NCBI GenBank assembly: GCA_965203215.1
Contig: CBDBBY010000001.1
Coordinates: 3,472,001-3,536,000, forward strand
DNA from: CBDBBY01 sp965203215
GTDB taxonomy: Bacteria > Pseudomonadota > Alphaproteobacteria > Rhodobacterales > Rhodobacteraceae
DNA: 64,000 nt
Direction: 5' to 3'
Positions 28,643 to 35,950 of this stretch are shown here, piece by piece. The translations under genes and the position numbers were made by a program. The notes below the pieces were generated by a model. That model was not told the origin of the DNA. It saw nothing but the letters and a program-made list of their open reading frames with translations, and ran no database searches. Position 1 is the stretch's first letter. Each line of letters opens with the position of its first letter.

Positions 28643-29251
28643 CGAACCGCGGCCCGAACGTCGCAGCTGGATGGGGCTGTGGGAATGTGGGCAATCCAGG
28701 CCCGGACCGAGGCACGGCCGAAAGCGCCGGAAGGATTGTCCACATTTCCACGGCCCGAACCAAAAAAAATCATTTATGAAAAAGCCCCGCAGGGCTGTTG
28801 TGGCACGAAGAGCGACGAACCGGGACCGGCGCCGACAGCGGGGAGTGTGGGAAGCGTGGTCAATCCGGGACCCGAACCCAAAACCCGAATGCAACGCGAA
28901 TAAGGATTGTCCATCGCTTTCCATGCTCTCCGCGCTGCCGCGAACCCAAAACGCACGTTCACGAATAAACCGCCGACAAGCGGAAGTGTGGGAAGAATGT
29001 GGTCAATCCAGGCCCCGAACGCGAAACCGAGAAATGGCGCGAATAAGGATTGTCCACAGGCTTTCCATGCTCTCCGCGCTGCCGCGAACGCCAAGCAGCC
29101 GAACGCTCCGAGAGACCGAAAAAAACGGAACGCAGGAAAACAAGCCGCCCAAATCCTGCAACCCAGCCGCGGACGCGGACGAAAACGGACCCTCAACAAT
29201 CCGCTCCCGACGCGATTCCACCCGAATTTTGACGGCCGAGAGATACAGTTG
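28643..29251 (+). ncRNA. Candidate bridge-RNA region in the right end of the IS110 element
   Basis: Long noncoding part of the element with three similar stem-loops: 28686-28697 with 28733-28744, 28857-28866 with 28904-28913, and 28998-29009 with 29047-29058. Each stem pairs a GGxCAATCC arm with GGATTGTCC. The second and third units are near-repeats with a 143-bp period and also share CTTTCCATGCTCTCCGCG. In the IS1111 group the bridge RNA is encoded at this end of the element. At 29193-29201 the sequence TCAACAATC equals the target flank at 27488-27496. That it is transcribed and acts as a guide is inference. Confidence 0.5.
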
Positions 29252-29410
29252 CTGGAGCACCGCGGGCTGGACAAGGTCCGGCTGCGCGGCGCGGACGGGT
29301 TCAAGCTGGCGGTCGGCCTCTCGGTCGTCGCCCCCGACGTCCATCGGCTCGGACTGAACCTGCGCGAGGCGGAGCGCAAGCGGATGCGGCGGCGAAAACG
29401 CGCCGCCTGA
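29252..29410 (+). pseudogene. ISNCY transposase, C-terminal part
   Basis: Last piece of the split transposase: LEHRGLDKVRLRGADGFKLA, then VGLSVVAPDVHRLGLNL and a basic tail ending at the stop 29408-29410. This matches the usual ISNCY ending (…HGLD..DHG..GF…ALAVVARNIQRLG). It lies immediately right of the IS110 element; joining it to 27498 restores the frame. Confidence 0.85.
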
Positions 29411-29647
29411 GCGGCGCTTCCCCCGAAAACCGGACGGCCGGAAGGCGGCAGACGGCGGAGCCTGCGCCGATGCTGCGGAAAACCAATGCGAACGCGGAAC
29501 CGGCGGCCTCCGGAGCCGGAAACGGCCTCCTGAACGCTGCCGTTGCCCGCGACCGGACCCCTGAACCACGACCGGACCTTTATGGAACGTCCTGAATCAG
29601 TAGGTTCTCTGCCAGACACTATCTACAATTATTTGCGGGGTACAACA

Positions 29648-30394
29648 CTAGCTACATTCTTTTGTGATTTGTATTCGACGATGCATAAACCTACTCATCC
29701 ATTGATCAATTTCCTTTTGAGTCAGTTTAAATTTACAGGTTAACATTGTTAGCGTTGATTCAAAGAAACCACTAAAATGTGCGTCTATCTCAATCACAAT
29801 ATTTGAATCCCAAACCTCTTTTTTATTTCTATCCATTGCTATCGCAAACCGCTCCCAGCTGTTTTTACTCTTGTCATTATACCCGTCCTCTGTATATTCA
29901 AAAGCAAGAATTTCAAACTTCGTCGTTGAGTTAGGGCCTAATTCCTTAACCTGCCATTCACGCCTTATGTTTGTTTCAACACTACCCTGAATCAGGTGAT
30001 CGATCAACCGAACTTCTTTAAGTTCTAGATCTCCATAAGGGGGAATCTTTGCACGAATGGTAAGCTCCGTTAGTTTACGGTTGATTGAATCTCTATTTTC
30101 AATTTCAATTTTAAAGGAGACTGCGACTTGAGATGCTCGACAATTTTTGGTTAATTCGCTGACTACGCCGGCCTTATATAAACTATAGGATCTTGCATCT
30201 CTAAAAACATAGTTGCACCGAAGTGTTGCTTTCTGAATTTTTACAGAAACATTAGGCCCCAACAAGTAACCTGTAATTTCATCAAAATATGCGTAACTCG
30301 CAATCATTGTTCCTGGAAGGGTTAGAAATACCAAAAACTTTCCAATAACTTCGCCAACATGCTGCGTGCAATGAAAAAACCTTAACAGCATCAA
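29648..30394 (-). CDS. Hypothetical protein with an N-terminal membrane segment
   Basis: 248 residues, not recognised. One hydrophobic segment at about 17-37 (GKFLVFLTLPGTMIASYAYF) suggests an anchored protein with the rest outside or inside as a beta-rich domain (for example VAVSFKIEIENRD, LTIRAKIPPYGDLELKEV). A good ribosome site (AGAAGGA) precedes the ATG. It follows a frameshifted secreted-protein gene after 11 bases, so the two were probably one operon. AT-rich and different from the backbone, hence probably acquired. Confidence 0.6.
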   Translation of the reverse strand: MMLLRFFHCTQHVGEVIGKFLVFLTLPGTMIASYAYFDEITGYLLGPNVSVKIQKATLRCNYVFRDARSYSLYKAGVVSELTKNCRASQVAVSFKIEIENRDSINRKLTELTIRAKIPPYGDLELKEVRLIDHLIQGSVETNIRREWQVKELGPNSTTKFEILAFEYTEDGYNDKSKNSWERFAIAMDRNKKEVWDSNIVIEIDAHFSGFFESTLTMLTCKFKLTQKEIDQWMSRFMHRRIQITKECS

Positions 30395-30405
30395 TTAATT
30401 CCTTC

Positions 30406-31007
30406 TCATTTTAGTTTAGGGGGAATTTGAAGAAAATGTTTTTGAACTTTAGGCCCAATTACATTGCTCTCGAAGTTCGGCCACGGTTTAATATATTTGT
30501 AAGTGTTTCCGTCTGAATAATCATCCACGCCTAAAGGGAGATCTACATTTAAATTGGGGTTTACACCCAGAGAGCGATCCCAGTCATCAAAATTGAATTC
30601 TCCGTCCAAAAGGGGCTCTGGGCAGGGCTCGTAAGGGCACATAAACCAAGAATCAGGTCCATTTAGGTTTACTGCTTCTGGCGTGCTTAAGTTCTGATGA
30701 AGTAGATGGTGGACATAACAAGAAGTAAACTGTTGTCGTGGATCTGCAGAATCTACATAAAGCGTGCAAAAATTTATTTGTTGCTGTTGATCTGTAGTGT
30801 GTTGTGGATATGTAAGGCCGAACTTGGGGCAAATTCCTATTATTCTAGGGTTTACAAATTCCGAAAAGTGTATTCATGTGACAACGCATGATTGGCTGCC
30901 TCGCAGGAAACAAGGGTCTGTTGATCTGGGGGGTTAATGGAGGATTCATTTGCATTGACAAAACCTGACATTAGAATGATGCTCAATATGGAAAGAAAAA
31001 GGTTCAT
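30406..31007 (-). pseudogene. Secreted cysteine-containing protein, frameshifted
   Basis: An ATG at 31007 opens a short frame with a clear signal peptide (MNLFLSILSIILMSGFVNA) followed by NESSINPPDQQTLVSCEAAN and stops at 30852. A second frame, open from 30873 to the stop at 30406, continues with SEFVNPRIIGICPKFGL, DSADPRQQFTSCYVHHL and SWFMCPYEPCPEPLLDGEF. A -1 shift at the TTTT run near 30860 joins them into a protein of about 205 residues with several cysteines. No ATG starts the second frame before 30642. Not recognised. Either a decayed gene, a base-call error, or recoding. Confidence 0.6.
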
Positions 31008-31167
31008 CTTGTGATTCCTATGCATGCAGAATTGACAGCGGCTTCAAGGAAGGAAACTATCCCAAACAAACGCGCGGAGGGCTCGAAGTTAAGACGTCGT
31101 ATGATCTTGTTCGACAATGACAACCCGGTGAAAGCCCGCCCTTCCCTGCCCGTGATTTCGTACAGAC

Positions 31168-32925
31168 TCAAAAAATTAACAACCCGCGCCTTTGCCTCGG
31201 GCCGGGCCTCGGATTGAGCCCCGGACTACTTGAACGGTCGCCTGAACTGCTGTCCGAACCATCGCCGCCGCCCGATCCGCCGCTTGGATCGAAGCCGGGC
31301 GTCCATGCCGCTTCAGTGCCTCTTTTTGCCAGCCATGCGCCCGTTATCGAATCCCGTTCGAACACCCCGGCGGATTCTTCCGCGTTCGGCCCGTAGAAAT
31401 CGCCGTCGATATAGCCCAAGGTCGGATGGGGGTCGGTGTCGCGCCTGTGGTTGCCGGAACCCGAATTGTAAAAGGAAGCGTCGCTTCTGACCGTCAAATC
31501 TTCCCATCGAAACATTTTCGGGCCGGTGTACGATGCATGTGCGTCATCTTCGCCCTCTCTGTTGAAGGTTGCGAAGGTTGTTATGCCGGCGTATCCAATG
31601 TCTGAAATCTCGACGTCCACAGTGTTGTCGCGGAACGAAAACGTAAGTTGGGCAAGCCCCTGAAGGGGGCGGCCTGTACGCATGTGCGTTCCGACCATCG
31701 CGCCGCCCCAAGTTGCCGTTCCGGCCGTCTCGGTTTCCAAAGCTCGCGGACGGCCGTCGTGCAAATATCCGAGTGCCGCGCTGTAAGTGTGTGTAGGATT
31801 GTCTGGCGTCGGCCGATAGGTGTTCGTGTAAAATATGCTGTATTGCCCTCTTCCGCCGAATGTTTGCGACGGACTCGGTATGCCCGCGGTAGTGGATGCG
31901 AAAAAATCAATATTCCGCGCGGTGTCACGGCTGTACTTGGGGGTAACATCCAAATTGCCGAACCGAACATCGCTAGGGATCAAAATAAGATCATGGTATT
32001 CGACTCCGAAATCCTCTTGCTCTTCAAGCAAATACCTTAATCCTCTAATTATCGCAGTGTCTGCCGTGCATTCGCTGCCGCGCGGCGGATCGCCCGGACA
32101 AATCACTTCAAGACGGTAATTGTCGTTTACAACAACATTTGCGTCTTCGGTTTCGACAATTGCGGAATAATCCGAAGATGCTCCATAGTAGAAAAAGGGG
32201 TCAGTCATTTCCAGATGAGTGACGGCCACGCCTTGCAGTCTGAAAACGCTGCCTCCCGAAGTCGAAGGTTGCGATTCCGGCTGCTCCGGCTGCGTCTGAA
32301 TTGCTGCGACGGCGGCGGCTTGAATTTCCCTGTAATCCTGCGCGGCCTCCAAATCGCCGCGTGCTTCGGCAAGCGCGGCTTGCGCCGCGGCGGCCGCGGC
32401 GACCGCGACTGCCAGCGCGTTTTCAAGAGCGCGGCGGGCGGCGTCGATGGCCTCTTGGGTTTCCGTAGCGATCGCGTAGGCCACAGCGTCCCGCGCCGCA
32501 GCATAGGCCGCTTCCGCCAACGCCGGTGTCGAAGCCGCTCTCACTGCGGCGAGACTCGCGGATGCAGCGATGGGCGTCAGCCCGTCGAGGATGGCCAATT
32601 GCGCGGTTCTGTAATTCCGCGCTCTGGTCACTGCGGCTTGCGCGGCTGTTTCCGCTGTTTCCGCTGTTTCCACCGCTGTTTCCGCTGTTTCCACCGCTGT
32701 CGCAAGAGCGCGTTGAGCGGCTTGGACAGCGGCTGCGGTTCTTGCCGACCGCGCGGCGGCCACTGCGTTTTCCGCCGCAGTCAACGCCGCCGCGGGGGTT
32801 TGCGTTCCGCTTCCGCCGGACTGCGATTGCGGAGCGGCCGACGAGCTTGCGCCTCCGCCGCCGCTGCATCCTGCGAGCGCGAGAGGCAGACAGGCCGCGA
32901 GGGCCAACAGCAGTTTCTGAATCAT
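31168..32925 (-). CDS. Surface lipoprotein with Ala-rich coiled-coil and TbpB-like beta-barrel domain
   Basis: 585 residues. Signal peptide with lipobox LALAGC (Cys at about 20), a Gly/Ser-rich linker, an alanine-rich helical region (about 45-215) with short repeats of the type ETAETAVETAETA, and a C-terminal beta-rich domain with YIDGDFYGPNAEESAGVFE, the pattern seen in transferrin-binding-protein-like lipoproteins. The tail is Gly/Ser then Arg/Pro-rich. Ribosome site AAAGGA before the ATG. About 115 bp upstream an 11-bp G tract (minus strand: C tract) sits between putative -35 and -10 boxes. Probably surface-exposed; the ligand is unknown. Confidence 0.8.
   Translation of the reverse strand: MIQKLLLALAACLPLALAGCSGGGGASSSAAPQSQSGGSGTQTPAAALTAAENAVAAARSARTAAAVQAAQRALATAVETAETAVETAETAETAAQAAVTRARNYRTAQLAILDGLTPIAASASLAAVRAASTPALAEAAYAAARDAVAYAIATETQEAIDAARRALENALAVAVAAAAAAQAALAEARGDLEAAQDYREIQAAAVAAIQTQPEQPESQPSTSGGSVFRLQGVAVTHLEMTDPFFYYGASSDYSAIVETEDANVVVNDNYRLEVICPGDPPRGSECTADTAIIRGLRYLLEEQEDFGVEYHDLILIPSDVRFGNLDVTPKYSRDTARNIDFFASTTAGIPSPSQTFGGRGQYSIFYTNTYRPTPDNPTHTYSAALGYLHDGRPRALETETAGTATWGGAMVGTHMRTGRPLQGLAQLTFSFRDNTVDVEISDIGYAGITTFATFNREGEDDAHASYTGPKMFRWEDLTVRSDASFYNSGSGNHRRDTDPHPTLGYIDGDFYGPNAEESAGVFERDSITGAWLAKRGTEAAWTPGFDPSGGSGGGDGSDSSSGDRSSSPGLNPRPGPRQRRGLLIF
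32640..32705 (-). repeat. Short tandem repeats inside the lipoprotein gene
   Basis: GCTGTTTCC units repeated several times with interspersed ACC on the plus strand, coding for runs of Glu-Thr-Ala/Val on the minus strand. The unit length is a multiple of three, so slippage changes coiled-coil length without shifting the frame. Confidence 0.7.
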
Positions 32926-33031
32926 GGACTTAATCCTTTCTCTAAGACGCGAACAGGCCGATTGAGCACGGTGTCGCGCAAATCTTTGGCCACTGCTCAG
33001 GTTGCTTCGCGAATGGACTCAAGACGCATGG

Positions 33032-33060
33032 CAACTAGCACGGGGGGGGGGGTAGGTCAA
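33032..33060 (-). promoter_or_regulatory. Putative promoter with an 11-bp homopolymer in the spacer
   Basis: Read on the minus strand: TTGACC (33060-33055), a 17-bp spacer containing eleven consecutive C, then TAGTTG (33037-33032). It lies about 107-135 bp upstream of the lipoprotein ATG. The -35 match is good and the -10 match is weak, so the call is tentative. A homopolymer in this place can change promoter strength when its length changes. Confidence 0.45.
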
Positions 33061-33396
33061 CTCTTTGCTTTGTCCGAAAGAAAACTCCTCAAAGCTTTGA
33101 GTATTTTGACTGAATCGATGGGTTTCACTTGGGAAGAATCACAGGATCTGGCATGATTTAGCGGTGTTTCCGCCTTGCGGGCAGCACTCGAGCGAATCTT
33201 CGGAAGATTCGGCATGCGGAGTTTTTTCGAATTGCGGTTGTCCGCTGGGGTCCGTCTTCATCGAGGAGGTCGAGTTGGACACGAAGTCCCGCGACGACAT
33301 CCCGGCGCTTATGATCGGTCTCCAGACGACTTACACGAGCGAGGCGACGTGGACCGGGCTGTTCGGTCTTCCAGACGAGCACATTCTTCCCGCTTA
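33061..33396 (+). mobile_element. ISNCY-type 5' fragment, degenerate second copy
   Basis: Resembles the left end and first codons of the ISNCY element at 22.55-22.87 kb: shared AAGAAAAC, TTGACTGAATC, CTTCGGA, GCATGCGGA, and the peptide LDTKSRDDIPALMIGLQTTY matching DAKSRDDTPALPVGLQAVY. Frameshifts separate the start from that peptide. It ends in DEHILPA followed by a stop exactly where an IS630 end begins. Confidence 0.75.
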
Positions 33397-33620
33397 GAGC
33401 GTGTCCGATTTAGGTTGACGCGTATCCGGCATTCACGAGGTAGTTTGCGTATTCCCGGGGTTTGAATTTGTCGAGAGTGTCGCCGACGTTTCGCCGGAGC
33501 GTTTCGCGGCATCGCGGCTGGGCGTCCCGCAGCCAGTGCTTGAGCTTGGCGAACTCCTGCTCGATCGGATTGAGTTCGGGGCTGCAGGGCGGAAGGAACA
33601 GAAGATGGGCGCCCGTGCCC
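33397..33620 (-). mobile_element. IS630-family transposase C-terminal fragment
   Basis: Minus-strand frame ending at 33410 reads LLFLPPCSPELNPIEQEFAK, LKHWLRDAQPRCRETLRRNV and FKPREYANYLVNAGYAST, the C-terminal catalytic block (with glutamate in NPIEQ) of IS630 transposases. Upstream it runs into unrelated sequence at about 33620, so it is a fragment. The terminal repeat probably lies at 33397-33413. Confidence 0.85.
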
Positions 33621-33705
33621 TGCTCGCCGTCAGATGCTGCCTCGAGAACATGTGTTGGACCGACTTCCTCTATTGGAGAGCTTGTCGCGTCACAGCCTTC
33701 AGACC
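33604..33705 (-). pseudogene. N-terminal fragment of a paralogue of the HEPN-like protein at 41.9-43.7 kb
   Basis: The minus-strand peptide GCDATSSPIEEVGPTHVLEA resembles the N-terminus GYSATSPPIEEANPTFSFQA of the 586-residue protein at 41925-43685. The similarity continues a few residues (ASDGE versus TLDGK) and then meets the IS630 fragment. This suggests a second copy destroyed by insertion. Short match, so tentative. Confidence 0.4.
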
Positions 33706-33882
33706 AAAAATGTAGCGCACCCTCTGTGTGCTGTTGCTTGCGGCTTCACCAGTCTAGATTCATGTTTCAATCAGATGCCTGCTGGCAGCTTGCTGTGGGA
33801 ACAGCCCCTTCTTTTCCGCGGATGGCAAAAGGCCATGACTTCGGCATGATCCGCATAGATCCAGTTGTCAGCGACGAAATCC

Positions 33883-35019
33883 CTATCTCCTGAAAAGCTT
33901 GATGTATTCGTTGAAAATAAAAAGCCGGTTCCTGCGTTTTCCGGTCGCTTCGATCAGGACTCCATGCGCGACCATATCGGCGATCAATGCTGAAGCGGTA
34001 TTTGTTGTCGCTCTGATGATTTCCGCCGCCGAGTTCACGTCGACAACCGGGTTGCCATAAAGATGTCGCATGAAGGTTTGCGCATTTTCTTGCCTGCGCG
34101 CACTGAACTTGGGCAGAACTTTGCTCTCGATCTGTCCTTTGATGGCAAGCATCTCGTGGAACACTTCGGTCGAAGCGCGCGCCGTCTCTTCCACGCCATG
34201 CAGGAAAAAAATCAGCCATTCGCGCAGGCGGTTTCCTCGCCGAACCGCCGTCAGGTGATCGATATACGCGGTTTTGTTCCGCTCGAAATAGTCCGACAGG
34301 TACAGCGCCGGTTTCATGAGCAGACTCTCGGAGGCGAGATACAGCGAGATCATCAACCGCCCCAGGCGTCCGTTGCCGTCCAGAAACGGGTGGATCGTTT
34401 CAAACTGATAATGGGCGATGGCTATGCGCGCCAAGGGATGTGCGAACAGATTGTCGGCATGCAAAAATGCCTCAAGATCGCTCATCAAATCGGGTACATG
34501 ATCGTGATGGGGCGGGACGAACACCGCATTCTTCAGGCTGACGCCGATCCAGTTCTGGCTTTGTCGGAACTGTCCCGGTTGCTTGCGTTCGCCTCGTACG
34601 CCGGACATCAGGATTCCGTGGGTCTTGCGCAGCAGCCGGTTGGAAAGGGGCAATTCTTCCAACGCATCAATCGCATAGTCGATTGCTTTGATGTAGTTCT
34701 GCACTTCTTCCAAATCGTCGCGGTCTTGCGGGGCCAGATCATCGGCGTCCTTGAACGCGTCCTCGATATAGATCCGTATTCCCTCGATGCGGCTGGATTG
34801 GACTGCCTCCTTGGCCACATGCATGCGGATGAAGAATTCGATATCGGGAATCAGCCTGGCATAGGCGTTCAGTTCCCCCAGCGCGCGGTCGGCGCGGCCA
34901 AGCAACTCTGTCAGTTCCGGATCGGTGATCACCCATTCGTGGCAGATTCGTTCGGGAAGAAATGCCTTGTACCCATATTTGTTTTCGGACCGCCCCGATT
35001 TGAAATCCGAAATATCCAT
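33883..35019 (-). CDS. Fic family protein with C-terminal winged helix
   Basis: 378 residues. N-terminal inhibitory-helix motif SSRIEG (about 75-80), Fic core HPFLDGNGRLGR (about 212-223), and a C-terminal winged-helix-like region (SAAEIIRATTNTASALIADM followed by GVLIEATGKRRNRLFIFN). Fic enzymes with this catalytic loop transfer AMP to protein hydroxyls; the built-in (S/T)xxxE(G/N) helix keeps them off. The C-terminal domain and a 16-bp palindrome just upstream suggest autoregulation. Confidence 0.92.
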   Translation of the reverse strand: MDISDFKSGRSENKYGYKAFLPERICHEWVITDPELTELLGRADRALGELNAYARLIPDIEFFIRMHVAKEAVQSSRIEGIRIYIEDAFKDADDLAPQDRDDLEEVQNYIKAIDYAIDALEELPLSNRLLRKTHGILMSGVRGERKQPGQFRQSQNWIGVSLKNAVFVPPHHDHVPDLMSDLEAFLHADNLFAHPLARIAIAHYQFETIHPFLDGNGRLGRLMISLYLASESLLMKPALYLSDYFERNKTAYIDHLTAVRRGNRLREWLIFFLHGVEETARASTEVFHEMLAIKGQIESKVLPKFSARRQENAQTFMRHLYGNPVVDVNSAAEIIRATTNTASALIADMVAHGVLIEATGKRRNRLFIFNEYIKLFRR

Positions 35020-35085
35020 ATCTCGAAAACTGATCTGCTTCTCTGGAATTGTTCAAGCTTACTGCAGTTTGAGAACAGATCTCAA

Positions 35086-35123
35086 CCGTTATCTCAAAAA
35101 AATTCCGTTTTTTGAGATAACGG
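35086..35123. promoter_or_regulatory. 16-bp palindrome upstream of fic, probable operator
   Basis: CCGTTATCTCAAAAAA at 35086-35101 and its exact reverse complement at 35108-35123, with a 6-base spacer. It is 67 bases before the Fic start codon. The half-site GAGATAACGG is the sort of element bound by Fic proteins with a winged helix, but this is inference. Because it is symmetric with A and T runs it could also terminate transcription. Confidence 0.6.
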
Positions 35124-35221
35124 AATTTCTTATGTCAAATTGCGCTCAGGCAGGGATTCCGGCCGTCACCCGGAAGTGGATGCCAAGGAGCGATGGAACA
35201 ACATCGGAACTGCAGCCGGAC

Positions 35222-35638
35222 TCAAGCGTACCCGCCAAGTTCGCAAACGATGGTCCATTCCTCCTTCGTAACCGGTTGAACTGACAGCCGGCTGTTCCTC
35301 ACGAGGACCATTTCACTCAGCCGCGGGTCCGATTTGCATTCCGAAATCGTCACCGGCTTGGGCATGGCAGCGACCGCTTTGACGTCCACGCACTCCCATC
35401 GCGGGTCTTCGGTCGTGCTGTCGGGATGGACTTCGGCAATGACCTCAACGATGCCCACGACGGCTTTGTCCGACTGCGAGTGGTAGAAGAAACCCAAGTC
35501 GCCGACCTTCATCTCCCGCATGTAGTTCCGCGCTTGATAGTTTCGGACCCCGTCCCACTCTTCTCCTTGGTCGCCTTTCGCCACCTGCTGGCTCCAGCTC
35601 CATGTGCTGGGTTCCGATTTCAACAGCCAATACCTCAT
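35222..35638 (-). CDS. EVE domain-containing protein
   Basis: 138 residues, a PUA-like fold that binds modified bases. The start MRYWLLKSEPSTWSWSQQV, then EEWDGVRNYQARNYMREMKV and GDLGFFYHSQSDKAVVGIVE, are diagnostic. The frame is open to 35902 but the ATG at 35638 gives the family N-terminus. In alphaproteobacteria this gene often follows tsaD with gpsA and a YciI gene between; here only about 310 bp of apparently noncoding DNA remains. Confidence 0.92.
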   Translation of the reverse strand: MRYWLLKSEPSTWSWSQQVAKGDQGEEWDGVRNYQARNYMREMKVGDLGFFYHSQSDKAVVGIVEVIAEVHPDSTTEDPRWECVDVKAVAAMPKPVTISECKSDPRLSEMVLVRNSRLSVQPVTKEEWTIVCELGGYA

Positions 35639-35950
35639 GTTTCCTCGCCCAAAGATTGCCGTTTTCTGAATCTGCGTGCACTGCTTTACAGCTTGAACGA
35701 CAATAATCCAATTGAACGCGAACCGCCGAGGGGTGATCGAAGGGATGCCTCGGCTTCGCGCAGGGCCGCCGCTGCAACTCCCCGAAAACGGATGCAATCG
35801 ACCGGCCGATCCTATTCGCTTTGGCTTGCTTGTCCCTGATGAAACGAGCGGATTGCCTTGGCGGCGTGCCAATCGCGCGGGTCTGCGTTCAGCCTTTCCC
35901 ATGAGGTTGAACAGTATCGAGTGGATTGCAGACGTAACGCTCGGCGGCGC
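35639..35950. other. Gap between tsaD and the EVE gene
   Basis: About 310 bases in which gpsA and yciI would be expected from related genomes. The open frame through it is arginine- and proline-rich and has no recognisable motif. I see no remnants clear enough to name. Confidence 0.5.

Larger units (their letters stand above)
27499..29251 (+). mobile_element. IS110-family (IS1111-like) insertion sequence
   Basis: About 1753 bp. Subterminal inverted repeats CTGTATCTC (27499-27507) and GAGATACAG (29240-29248), no target duplication, and a CT dinucleotide at both junctions (27499-27500 and 29252-29253), as expected for IS110 recombination. It splits the ISNCY transposase between VESTINNL and LEHRGLDKV. 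One intact transposase gene lies in the left half, and about 600 bp of structured noncoding DNA follows it, the position where IS1111-group elements carry their bridge RNA. Confidence 0.85.
22551..29410 (+). mobile_element. ISNCY-type insertion sequence, interrupted by ISAs1 (with IS21) and by IS110
   Basis: The outermost element of a nest. Its transposase gene starts at 22697 and ends at 29410 but is cut into three parts by two later insertions (23461-26981 and 27499-29251). Removing the inserted elements and one copy of the 10-bp duplication gives 1430 bases, or 476 residues if a -1 shift is made at the A8 run near 23140. The left end (about 22551-22696) resembles the sequence at 33.07-33.21 kb (shared AAGAAAAC, then TTGACTGAATC), a second copy. 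I could not find a matching inverted repeat on the right, so the right boundary is uncertain. Confidence 0.8.

Noticed and set aside
28640..29060. Repeats that could be read as a CRISPR array
   Set aside because: Only two to three units with a 143-bp period, and arms that pair within each unit; this is structured IS110 end DNA, not a CRISPR.
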